A DNA stretch of 36,742 nt from Deltaproteobacteria bacterium (GTDB lineage Bacteria; Myxococcota; B64-G9), in contig JAFGRB010000386.1 of the NCBI GenBank assembly GCA_016935365.1, positions 1 through 36,742 on the forward strand, written 5' to 3'. The translations under genes and the position numbers were made by a program. Positions 18,693 through 26,900 of this stretch are shown here, piece after piece (the first letter of the stretch is position 1; each line of letters opens with the position of its first letter). Below the pieces are notes generated by a model. The model was not told the origin of the DNA. It made no database searches and worked only from the letters and a program-made list of their open reading frames with translations.

Positions 18693-19076
18693 ATGAACGG
18701 ATCCGAGAGTTCCGCTCCCCCGCCCGCTCCCGGCGCGGCGGCGACTCCGCAGGCGACCACGCCGCAGGCGCCTTCCGGATCGGCGGACAGCCGCGCCGTC
18801 ACCTCGCTGGTGCTGGGAATCCTCGCGGTCTTGTTGGGCTGGCTGCCCTTGGTGGGCTTGGCCCTGGGCGTGATCGCCATCGTGAACGCAGCGAGATTTC
18901 TGGGAGCGCAGAGAAAGCCAGGGGTCATCCTCGTCGGAAAGGGGATGGCCATCGTTGGGCTGATCCTGGGCATCGTCGGTGTGGTCGCCAACGCGGCCCT
19001 CATGATCTACTTCCTGCTCAAGCTGTTGTGGGAGTTGTTTTGCAGTTCTTTGCCCGACACACTACTGGTGAGATGA
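18693..19076 (+). CDS. DUF4190-like membrane protein, paralogue 1
   Basis: A 127-residue protein: a Pro/Ala-rich cytoplasmic N-terminus (about 1-32), then two hydrophobic segments. The first, with VTSLVLGILAVLLGWLPLVG, is followed by an ALGVIAIVNAARF stretch; the second begins GKGMAIVGLILGIVGVV. This GI-xx-GKGMAI-x-G layout is that of DUF4190 proteins. The next two genes encode the same layout, so the three arose by tandem duplication. ATG 18693 follows GGAGGAG. Function unknown. Confidence 0.85.
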   Translation: MNGSESSAPPPAPGAAATPQATTPQAPSGSADSRAVTSLVLGILAVLLGWLPLVGLALGVIAIVNAARFLGAQRKPGVILVGKGMAIVGLILGIVGVVANAALMIYFLLKLLWELFCSSLPDTLLVR

Positions 19077-19102
19077 TGCCAGAGAATCGAGGAGGGCCTC
19101 TC

Positions 19103-19516
19103 ATGAACGGATTCGACAGCTATCCACCCCCGCCCGGGCCCGGTGGGCCGCCGGAGCAGGCTCCGCCCCCGATGGCCCCGCCGCCGGGCATGCCTGGCTA
19201 CCCGGGCGCCCGCCCGACCGGCTCGACGGACAACCGCGCCATCGGCTCGCTGGTGCTGGGGATCGTGGCCACGGTGCTGTGCTGCCTGCCCCTGATCGGT
19301 CCGATCTGCGGCACGATTGCCATCGTGCTCTACGCCAAGTTCATCGGAGACTTCAACGCCTCCGGCGGCCGGCTGGTCGGCAAGGGCATGGCCATCGCCG
19401 GCCTGGTCACGGGCATCATCGGCGTCGCCATCGGCCTGATCTACACGATATACTGGTTGATCGTGGGCAGCGTGATGGGCAGCATCTTGGGGCATGGCTT
19501 TCCCGGCGCCAAGTAA
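19103..19516 (+). CDS. DUF4190-like membrane protein, paralogue 2
   Basis: A 137-residue relative of the preceding and following proteins. Its N-terminus (about 1-45) is the richest of the three in Pro, with repeated PPPP/PPPG runs; then come IGSLVLGIVATVLCCLPLIG and GKGMAIAGLVTGIIGV. It differs by a CC pair in the first membrane segment and a longer C-terminal hydrophobic tail. ATG 19103 follows GAGGAGGG at good spacing; an open frame reaches back to 19028 but would overlap paralogue 1. Confidence 0.85.
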   Translation: MNGFDSYPPPPGPGGPPEQAPPPMAPPPGMPGYPGARPTGSTDNRAIGSLVLGIVATVLCCLPLIGPICGTIAIVLYAKFIGDFNASGGRLVGKGMAIAGLVTGIIGVAIGLIYTIYWLIVGSVMGSILGHGFPGAK

Positions 19517-19529
19517 GGGCGGACACCTC

Positions 19530-19550
19530 CTCTAGCCTCTAGCCTCTAGC
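19530..19550 (+). repeat. Three tandem copies of CTCTAGC
   Basis: The heptamer CTCTAGC is repeated three times without interruption directly before the ribosome site (GCAGGAGG) of paralogue 3. A change in copy number would alter the leader length but not the reading frame of a protein. Confidence 0.8.
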
Positions 19551-19566
19551 CGAGCAGGAGGTCTTC

Positions 19567-19899
19567 ATGAGCGGGTATGAGAGCCTCCCGCCCCCACCCG
19601 GGCCCGACGGGCAGACGGCCCTGTCCAGGCGCGCCACCATCGCGCTGGTGCTGGGGATCGTGTCCGTGCTGCTGAGCTGGCTGCCTCTGGTGGGCTTGAT
19701 CCTGGCCGTGGTAGCCGTCGTGCTCTCCGCCCGGTTCATCCGCGCTGCCAACAGGTCGGGCGGACGCCTGGCCGGAAAAAGACGGGCCATCGGCGGGCTG
19801 TCCACGGGCATCGTCGGCATCGTTTTCAGCCTGATCAGCTTGATCTGCTGGATCTTCGTGTTTGTCTTGCTCGGCAGCTTCGAGGGCCGCTTCTTCTAA
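19567..19899 (+). CDS. DUF4190-like membrane protein, paralogue 3
   Basis: At 110 residues this is the shortest of the three tandem paralogues. It keeps a brief Pro-rich N-terminus (LPPPPGPDG), the first segment IALVLGIVSVLLSWLPLVGL and the second with GGLSTGIVGIVFSLIS. The usual GKGMAI before segment two is altered to GKRRAI. The ATG follows AGGAGG. The stop is 25 bases before the promoter of the next gene, so the run likely ends here. Confidence 0.83.
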   Translation: MSGYESLPPPPGPDGQTALSRRATIALVLGIVSVLLSWLPLVGLILAVVAVVLSARFIRAANRSGGRLAGKRRAIGGLSTGIVGIVFSLISLICWIFVFVLLGSFEGRFF

Positions 19900-19924
19900 A
19901 GACTGCGATTCCTGCAGCACCCCC

Positions 19925-19953
19925 TTGAAAGAGCTCGGCGGATGCTCTAATAT
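19925..19953 (+). promoter_or_regulatory. Sigma-70-type promoter for the CpaF-type ATPase gene
   Basis: TTGAAA (19925-19930) is followed after exactly 17 bases by TAATAT (19948-19953). Transcription would start near 19960, about 22 bases before the ATG with its GGAGG site. This separates the ATPase gene from the DUF4190 run. Confidence 0.55.
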
Positions 19954-19981
19954 TTATGGATCTACAAGTGGAGGTGGAGGC

Positions 19982-21565
19982 ATGGGCGATGTCTCCGATA
20001 TGTATGCGAAGTCTCTGAAGGCGTTCCTCAAACCGATCGCAGCTTTTCTGGACGACAAGAGCGTCTCCGAGATCATGATCAACGGTCCGGAGGAGATCTG
20101 GGTCGAGAAGAGCGGCTGCGTGTACCTGACCTCGGCGAAGTTCACCGAGGAGGGGCTCGTGGCGGCGGCTCGCAACATGGCCCAGTACGTCGGGCGCATC
20201 ATCAACGATGAGCGACCGCGCCTGGATGCGCGCCTGCCGGACGGCTCCCGGATCCACGTGGTCTTGCCGCCGATCGGCCGCAAGGGCACGACGATCGCCA
20301 TCCGCAAGTTCTTCCCCGGCAAGCTGACCATCAAGCAGCTGGTCGACTTCCAGTCCATGACGGCGCCCATGGCCCGCTTCCTGGACGCCTGCGTGACCAC
20401 GGCCCAGAACATGGTCGTCTCGGGCGGGACCGGATCGGGCAAGACCACCCTGCTCAACGTCGTCTCGAGCCTGATCCCCAACGAGGAGCGCATCCTGACG
20501 ATCGAGGACTCGGCCGAGCTGCAGATGCAGCAATCCCACCTGGTGCCCTTCGAGTCCCGTCCGCCGGACAAGCTCGGCAAGGGCGCCGTGACCATGGCGG
20601 ATCTGCTCAAGTCGGCTCTGCGCCTCAGGCCGGATCGGATCGTCATCGGAGAGGTGCGCGGCGGAGAGGCCTTCGACCTGGTCCAGTCCATGAACACCGG
20701 CCACTCGGGCTCCATGTGCACCGTGCACGCCAACACGCCGACCGACACCCTGCGGCGCATCGAGTCCTTGTGCCTGATGTCCGACGTCGATATCCCCATG
20801 GTGGCGATCCGGTCCCAGGTGGCCGCGGCCCTGAACGTGATCGTCTGCTGCGGGCGCTTGCACGACGGCTCCAGGCGCACGACGCACATCAGCGAGGTGC
20901 TGCCGCTGAACGAGAAGGGCGACTACCGCACCCAGGACATCTTCATCTTCACCATCACCGGCAAGGACGAGAACGGCAAGTTCACCGGCTATCACGCGCC
21001 CACCGGCATCATCCCCACCTTCCTGAACAAGGTCCGCGCCTTCGGCTTCACCGAGATCGACGAGGAATTCTTCGATCCCGGCCGCCACGGCTTGAAGCGC
21101 CCTCCGGTCAGGGCGATCCAGGAGTTCAAGGTCCGGTGGGTGGATCGGCTCGCAGACGGAGAGGAGCAGTCACCGCCGGAGCCATTCGACGCGGAGAAGC
21201 AGAAGGAGATGGAGGCGGCCTATGCCAAGACCCTGGAGGAGCGCGACCTGATTCCGCCGCCCGAGTGGCCCGGCAACGGAGACGAGGCGGCCGAGAAGGC
21301 GCCCGAGGCAAAGCCGGAGCAGAAGACGGACAGCGGGGAGAAGGCAGCAGAGCCGGAGGAAGGGGCAGAAGCATCAGAGACCGATGACGAGGAGCGGAAG
21401 CGTCACTTGCTCGCCATGCGGCGTCGCATGGAGGCCCGCCGTGAGGCAGAGCGCTCGGCGTCGGCCGCATCCCTGCTGAGCCGACAGCTGAAGCGCCAGA
21501 AAGAGGGCCTGAGCTCACCGGGCAGAAGGATCGGCCTGCGCCCCAAACGAGACGATGAGGACTAG
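19982..21565 (+). CDS. VirB11/CpaF (TadA)-type secretion ATPase, orphan, with charged C-terminal tail
   Basis: A hexameric secretion-superfamily ATPase. The N-terminal domain has the SVSEIMINGPEEIWVEKSG stretch, then the ERPRLDARLPDGSRIH box typical of CpaF. Walker A is GGTGSGKT (148-155), the Asp box lies in LTIEDSAELQ, Walker B in RPDRIVIGEVRGGEA (about 216-230), and the His box in GHSGSMCTVHANT. CpaF proteins power Tad/Flp pilus assembly, but no tadB, tadC, cpaE or pilin gene is in the window. From about residue 385 a tail of some 140 residues, Glu/Lys/Ala-rich and then Arg-rich, is extra. ATG 19982 follows GGAGGTGGAGG. Function in this organism unknown. Confidence 0.92.
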   Translation: MGDVSDMYAKSLKAFLKPIAAFLDDKSVSEIMINGPEEIWVEKSGCVYLTSAKFTEEGLVAAARNMAQYVGRIINDERPRLDARLPDGSRIHVVLPPIGRKGTTIAIRKFFPGKLTIKQLVDFQSMTAPMARFLDACVTTAQNMVVSGGTGSGKTTLLNVVSSLIPNEERILTIEDSAELQMQQSHLVPFESRPPDKLGKGAVTMADLLKSALRLRPDRIVIGEVRGGEAFDLVQSMNTGHSGSMCTVHANTPTDTLRRIESLCLMSDVDIPMVAIRSQVAAALNVIVCCGRLHDGSRRTTHISEVLPLNEKGDYRTQDIFIFTITGKDENGKFTGYHAPTGIIPTFLNKVRAFGFTEIDEEFFDPGRHGLKRPPVRAIQEFKVRWVDRLADGEEQSPPEPFDAEKQKEMEAAYAKTLEERDLIPPPEWPGNGDEAAEKAPEAKPEQKTDSGEKAAEPEEGAEASETDDEERKRHLLAMRRRMEARREAERSASAASLLSRQLKRQKEGLSSPGRRIGLRPKRDDED

Positions 21566-21568
21566 CGC

Positions 21569-22045
21569 GTGAGCGAGTTCTTCTCATGGATCTGGACTCT
21601 GATCCTCGATCTCGGCACGGGGATCAAGGAGTTCTTCGGCAACCTGGTGGAGGACTTCCGCGAGTCCAACCGCTACTTCAAGATCAAGGTCGGCTTGATC
21701 GTCTTGTACGTTTGCACGGGCGTGGCCACGGCGGCGGTCTTCATTCCTCCCGGGCCGCTCAACGAGATCGGCGCCCGGGTGAGGATGAGCAAGTCGTTCA
21801 TGGGCGGGCGCTATGTGTCGGTGACCAACGAGAGCTCGGACACCTGGAAGGAGATCGTCGTCACCCTCAACGGGCGCTACAAATCGCGTTACCCCATTCT
21901 TCGACCGGGCAAGAAGAAAGCATTCCGTTTCGACAAGTTCGCAGACGATGCCGGCGAGCCCCCACAGGGGGATCTGAGGGTGATGAAGCTGCGAGTGGAC
22001 TGCAGCGAGGGGGCTTTCGAGCACGACTACCTCAAGGGAGACTGA
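21569..22045 (+). CDS. Single-pass membrane protein following the CpaF-type ATPase
   Basis: A 158-residue protein starting with GTG three bases after the ATPase stop, so almost certainly cotranslated. It has an amphipathic N-terminus (FFSWIWTLILDL), one membrane segment (about 42-60, KVGLIVLYVCTGVATAAVF) and a C-terminal domain of about 95 residues. That domain's VSVTNESSDTWKEIVVTLN and YPILRPGKKKAFRF stretches look like an immunoglobulin-like beta-sandwich. It could be a membrane partner of the ATPase; that is inference from spacing alone. Confidence 0.8.
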   Translation: MSEFFSWIWTLILDLGTGIKEFFGNLVEDFRESNRYFKIKVGLIVLYVCTGVATAAVFIPPGPLNEIGARVRMSKSFMGGRYVSVTNESSDTWKEIVVTLNGRYKSRYPILRPGKKKAFRFDKFADDAGEPPQGDLRVMKLRVDCSEGAFEHDYLKGD

Positions 22046-22147
22046 GCGATCGCGCGAAGTGCGGCGGCCGGGGACATGGGCTCGATACAATGAAGCTTGT
22101 TCGTCGTCCACGCGTCCATGCTTGCAGGACGGGCCGGGAGGACAGGG

Positions 22148-22819
22148 ATGAACTTGAAGACGGCGGTGATGGTGTTGACGCTGGCCCTGGTGGCGCTCGG
22201 CAGCGCGGATGCGCTGGCCAGGAAGAAGGCGAGCAAGAAGAAGAAGAGCACCAACATCACCAAGATCATACCCAAGAAGGATTTCACCGAGGCGCTCGTC
22301 AAGCTGGCAAAGGACGAGCGCGTGCCGGTCGCCTCCTCGACGCTGGTGGAGAAGGGGCGCGGTGAGGACTACTACGGCGTCGAGAAGCTGTTCGACAAGG
22401 ATCTGGAGACCTTCTGGGCGGAGGGCGCCAAGGGCAACGGGAAGAACGAGTGGGTGGCGTTTCTCGTTCCCGATGACACCACGCATATCGAGGTCGTGCC
22501 CGGCGCGGGCCGGGAGCAGTTCGACAACTTCAATCGACCGAGGATGGTCTTCATCGACTACTACCAGGTCAAGCTCAAGCGGGACAAGGGAAGCGACGAG
22601 TACAAGCCCGAGTTCAAGTGGATGGCGCGCAATACCCTCAAGTTCAAGAACAAGCCCAGGCCGGTCCGCGCCAAGGTCCCGGTCAAGCTGCCGGAGCTTG
22701 CACTGCCCGTGCGCACGATGTATGTGGGGGTGATCATCCTACAGACCGCTTACCGCGGTCAGTTCGCCGACACCTCGGTGGCCGAGGTCAAGACGTCCGC
22801 CATCTGGGGAGAGCTATGA
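22148..22819 (+). CDS. Secreted discoidin-like (NADase-type glycan-binding) domain protein
   Basis: The 223-residue protein has a signal peptide (1-24, ending ADALA), then a Lys-rich stretch with KKASKKKKS, then one domain. The YGVEKLFDKDLETFWAEG and GNGKNEWVAF pieces match the pattern of F5/8-type C or 'NADase-type glycan-binding' domains, which bind carbohydrate on the cell surface. The strand MYVGVIILQTAYRG and a C-terminal VAEVKTSAIWGEL fit the closing strands of that fold. Family is by eye. ATG 22148 follows CAGGG; a longer frame from 22097 lacks a signal peptide start. A TACAAT at 22086-22091 may be a -10. Confidence 0.75.
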   Translation: MNLKTAVMVLTLALVALGSADALARKKASKKKKSTNITKIIPKKDFTEALVKLAKDERVPVASSTLVEKGRGEDYYGVEKLFDKDLETFWAEGAKGNGKNEWVAFLVPDDTTHIEVVPGAGREQFDNFNRPRMVFIDYYQVKLKRDKGSDEYKPEFKWMARNTLKFKNKPRPVRAKVPVKLPELALPVRTMYVGVIILQTAYRGQFADTSVAEVKTSAIWGEL

Positions 22820-22871
22820 GCCTGCTGTCACCCCGCTGCCGCGATCTGGGAGCGGTCAGGCAGGGCAGATG

Positions 22872-23414
22872 TCACTTCTTTCGGCCTCGGTTTCGGCCGC
22901 GGCCGCCGCGCCCGCCGGCCTCGATGCCCCGGACATACTCGATGAACGAAGCGCGATCGTCCATGATGTTGTGGTAGTCCTTCTTGTTGCGCCCCCCCCC
23001 TCTGCGCCTGCCCCCGCCCGATCGCTCCGATCGCTCGCTCCTGCGCTCGCCGCGGTCTTCACCGCGCGCAGCGGAGAAGCTGCGCCGGCCGACGCCCTCG
23101 GAGATCATCTCTGCGGCCAGCTTTTCGAGCTCGACGCCATCGGTCGTGGCGAGAAAGACCAGCTCGCGGTGCAGGCCCGGGCTGATGGACAGCTGCAGCT
23201 GGCCGTCGAACTCGGTGCCATCGACCGGCTGCGGCAAGCTGGAGCCATCCTCGGCCGCCTTGCGGATCCGGGCCTCGATGGCCTCTTCGACCTGGGCGAG
23301 CGCTTCCGTGCGCGTGGCGGCCGAGGCTTGCAGGTCGATCTCCGGCACGCGGATCACGAACTTCTGCCTGTCGTCGTCGTAGTGCATCAGGATTCGGTAG
23401 CCATCTGGAATCAT
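22872..23414 (-). CDS. HicB-like protein with ribbon-helix-helix and Gly/Arg-rich tail
   Basis: The 180-residue protein starts at ATG 23414 after AGGAG. Residues 4-55 form a HicB-type domain (RILMHYDDD, FVIRVPEIDLQASAATR, EALAQVEEAIEARI). Residues about 70-105 look like a ribbon-helix-helix (LQLSISPGLHRELVFLA, then GVELEKLAAEMISEGV). This is the layout of HicB antitoxins. The last 65 residues are unusual: an Arg/Glu/Gly-rich linker with GGGRRRGGGR, a motif DYHNIMDDRASFIEYVRG, and an RG-rich end. No HicA toxin gene adjoins it; instead it overlaps a small membrane protein gene. Possibly a nucleic-acid-binding regulator. Confidence 0.8.
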   Translation of the reverse strand: MIPDGYRILMHYDDDRQKFVIRVPEIDLQASAATRTEALAQVEEAIEARIRKAAEDGSSLPQPVDGTEFDGQLQLSISPGLHRELVFLATTDGVELEKLAAEMISEGVGRRSFSAARGEDRGERRSERSERSGGGRRRGGGRNKKDYHNIMDDRASFIEYVRGIEAGGRGGRGRNRGRKK

Positions 23415-23674
23415 GTCGAGGATCTCCTGTCTGGTCGTCCTTCTGAAAGCTGTGAGCTGTCGACCTCGCGCTGCAGGGCTCGTCTGCGACGACCGCGCCG
23501 CATGCGCTCGGCCAGTGAGCGGATGCTCCGGTTGGACATCACGGTGAAGAAGAAGTACAGGCCGAACATGCCCAGGATGATCCCGGCCACCACCAGGATG
23601 CCTTGCACCGACTTGTCCGCCAAGAAATCCAACTCGGGGTCCGGCCTCGAAATCGATTCGCTCGTTCCGCACAA
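23411..23674 (-). CDS. Small single-pass membrane protein upstream of the HicB-like gene
   Basis: An 87-residue (or shorter) protein with one membrane segment (about 26-45, ILVVAGIILGMFGLYFFF) and a strongly basic cytoplasmic tail (RMRRGRRRRALQREV). It shares ATGA with the HicB-like start, so the two are coupled. The start is uncertain: TTG 23674 is the first possible in-frame codon but has no ribosome site, and TTG 23629 has GAGG about 12 bases upstream and would still keep the membrane segment. Function unknown. Confidence 0.6.
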   Translation of the reverse strand: MCGTSESISRPDPELDFLADKSVQGILVVAGIILGMFGLYFFFTVMSNRSIRSLAERMRRGRRRRALQREVDSSQLSEGRPDRRSST

Positions 23675-23975
23675 TCGGGACGCGGCCAGCAGGTGGGTAT
23701 CTTCTTACCTGACCGGGTCTCCCGGCTAACAGATGGGACATTCGTAGCACGGAGGCAGGGGCTTGTCAAACACAATGACCGGCCTGCTCGACGGGGGTCG
23801 GAAATTGGCGAAAGCCAGCGTGATCGTGCTAGGATCCCAGACCAGTTGCCGAGGAAAGGGGTGAGGTCGAGCCGCGATTTCTACCCCTGGCTCGGCATAC
23901 GACTGACGGGGCTGCATGGACTCGACGCTCCCGCCTACGGTAGGTTCACTCGCCGGGCCCGGTGAGCGACGCCGC
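23675..23975. other. Divergent intergenic region before the giant TPR gene
   Basis: About 300 bases separate the minus-strand operon from the TPR gene. Besides the minus-strand promoter it holds, on the plus strand, TTGGCG near 23806 and the extended -10 TGC-TAGGAT about 19 bases downstream (near 23830), a possible promoter with long spacing. No RNA gene is recognisable. Confidence 0.4.
23741..23769 (-). promoter_or_regulatory. Candidate promoter for the membrane protein/HicB-like operon
   Basis: On the minus strand a perfect TTGACA (23769-23764) is followed after 17 bases by TACGAA (23746-23741), with TGC directly before the -10. The -10 is weak but the -35, spacing and extended element are good. 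A CCGGG/CCCGG hairpin at 23714-23726 would lie in the leader. Confidence 0.4.
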
Positions 23976-26900
23976 ATGTCGCTCGGATTCGGCCTCGAAT
24001 TCAGGGACGGGGTCGCGCTGGTGACCCTGACAGACCGAAGGATCGGGGCGCTCCGCATCGATCGGCTCGAGCTCGAGGTCCCGGACGTCTCCTTTCCCTT
24101 CGATGTTACCGGCAGCGCCGAGCAGTTCCAGAACCGCCGCTGCCGGCTGCGCCTGTGCTCCTTGTCCATCGAGGAGCAGGACCTGGCCGGGGTGCTGTTC
24201 GAGGCGCTGGGCGAGCGGGGCGGGGTGGAAGATCTGCAAGTATTTCTTGTAGATGGCTGCGGGCTGCTGGCGGGGCGCTTCAAGATGGGGGGCAGCGGCG
24301 TCCCCTTCACCGCTCGCTTCGCCGCCGATCCGGAGCCGGATCTCTCGCTTCGCATCGGATTCTTCGATATCCGCTTCTTCGGCTGGATGCCGGTTCCTCC
24401 ATGCGCCCTGGTCTCCCGCATGGCGCAGGGCTTGAGACCGGTCGTCACGGGCCAGCGAGGTGCTGCCTGGCTGGAGGTCCGACCGGTACGCGATCTGCTC
24501 TACTGGTTGCTGCCCATGCATGGCTGGAAGGTCCCGGACATCGAGGACGTCCACAGCTCTCCGGTCACCATCTCCAAGGGCCGGATGCACTGGACCGCTG
24601 GCCGTGTGCCGCGGGAGCTTGCGGCTCGCTCGCTGGAGCCCTCGGCCTTCGCGCCGGGTATCGGAGAGGCGGTCCAGCGCCGCTTCCTGCTCTTCAAGGA
24701 GGGGGCGGAGGCCTATCTCGAGGCCGAGCGGGCCCTGAGCGAGGGGCGTCTTGACGAGGCCAGCACGCTCTATCTGGGCAAGGGGGAGGTGGCGCCGGGC
24801 CATCCGCTGGCCTTGCAGCGGATGCTGGAGATCGGGCTCACCCGTCCCGACCACTATACCTCGGTCGAGGATCGAATCCGCGACGTGCTGGCCCGCGATC
24901 CGGACAACGAGGTCGCCCTGCTCGCGCGAGCGATACTCAGAGAGCATCGGGGCGATGCGGCCGCCGGGCAGAGCTACGAGCGCTTGGGGCGGCGCTGGGC
25001 AGAGCTCGGACAGGCTGTCGATTCCGTCATCGCGCACAAGCGGGCCGGCGGCTTGCTCGAAGACAGCGACCTCGAAGGCGCCATTCGCAATCTCGAACGC
25101 GTGGCCGTGCTCGATCCCGAAGACCTCGCTTCACAGCGCCGCCTGGCCGGTATGTATGAGAGGGCCCAGCGCTGGTATCCGGCGCTGCGGACCTGGCTGC
25201 GGCTCGCGCGCCGGCTGGAGCTGGCTGCGGAGGTGGCCAGCTGCCACGCCCGAATGGGGGCCATCTACCTGGAGCGCCTGGACGATCTCGAGCGAGCCAG
25301 GCAGCAGCTGGATGCCGCGCTCACCCACGATCCCGGCTGCCTGCAGGCCCTGCAGCTCCAGGCCACCGTCCAGCAGCGGCGGGCGCAGCCCATCCGTGCC
25401 GCGCAACTGCTGAGCCGGATTCTGGAGACGCTCGGAGCGCAAGACGGTCCGGAAGCCAAGCAGGCCGAGATCGAGACCCGGCTGAAGCTCGCGCGTCTGT
25501 GGGAGGAGGATCTCGGCGATCCCTCGATCGCCTTTCTTCACTACTCGCGGATCCTGGAGGACCGTCCCGATCATCTCTACGCCCTGAGCCGAATCGGTTA
25601 CCTGGCTCTCGATCGGGACATGCCGGACAGGGCGGCCGAGGCGCTGAGCCGGTTGCTCGAGCTCGACCAGTCCGGGGAGGCGTTGCCGGACGACGTGCTT
25701 CGCTCCGCCAGTCTGAGCCTCGGCCGGCTCTACATGCAGCGCCGTGATGGCGATGCAGAAGCCAGGCGCTACCTGTCTCGCGCCGTCGAGCTGCAGCCGG
25801 AGTCCCTGGAAGCCTGGTCGCTGATCGAGGAAGTCGACAGGCGCCGCGGGGACTTCTCGAGCCTGGTGGACGTGCTGGAGCAGAAGTCGGCCCTGATCGA
25901 GACAGCGGAGGCGGCCTACGCATTGACAGAGGCCGCCCGGCTGTGCATGGACGAGCTGCAAGACAGCGGGCGGGCGGAGCGTCTGTTCCGGGCAACGCTC
26001 GATCTGCAGCCGGACTCGGAGGAAGCCATAGGCGGGCTGACCGAGATCCTGGCCAAGGGGGAGCGCTGGACAGAGCTGGAGAGCGTGCTGGTGCGCACCC
26101 TGCGCCAGGACACCGCCGTGGAGCAGGCGGCGAGCCGCTGGCTGCGGATCGGGCAGCTGCGCATCGAGCGGCTGAAGGACTCGGAAGGCGGCGTGCAGGC
26201 GATGGCGCTGGCCGACAAGCTGGATCCGGGCAACCGCGAGATCCAGACGCATCTGCTCGATCTCTACCGGGAGCAGCACCGGCGGACCGACTTCGTCGAC
26301 CTCGTCCCACGGCTCGACCCGGCGAAATGGCCACCGGTCGAGCGCATCGATCTATGGCTGGAGAGAGCCGAGCTGCTGGCCGGCGATCTCGATCGCCCCC
26401 AGGAAGCCATCGAGAGCTATCGCAGGGCACTCGAGCTCGATCCCGATCTGCAGCAAGCGCACCGAGCGCTCTCGGACCTGTATTTCGAGGCCCGGCGATG
26501 GGAAGAGGCCCGGGCGTCCATCGCCAAGGTGCTCGAGCTGGCGGGCGAGGGCGGGCTTTCCGGTCCCGGGCGTGCCGATCTCCACCGCCGCTTGGCGAAG
26601 ATCGAGCTGGCGCAGGGCAACCTCGAGCAGACCGAGGAGCAGCTCAAGACCGTGCTGCGGTTCGCGGACCGTGACGAGGATGCGGCGACAGAGCTGACCA
26701 AGCTCTACCGAGAGCTGGGCCGATGGGAGGAGCTGGCCGCGCTGTATGCCCGCAGGGCCGGCCAGGCGGAGGGAGAGGCGGCGGCTGCGCTGCACACCGC
26801 CGCTGCCGCCATCTGGTGGGAGAAGCTCAAGAAACCCGAACCGGCGGCCAGCCAGTACAGAGCCGCTATCGATGCAGCACCGGACAGCGATGGCGCTCCG

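Noticed and set aside
19982-22819. A complete Tad/Flp pilus locus
   Set aside because: Only the ATPase is present; the flanking genes are not TadB, TadC, CpaC, CpaE or prepilins.
22872-23674. A classical HicAB toxin-antitoxin pair
   Set aside because: The small upstream gene encodes a transmembrane segment and basic tail, not the short double-stranded-RNA-binding-like fold of HicA.
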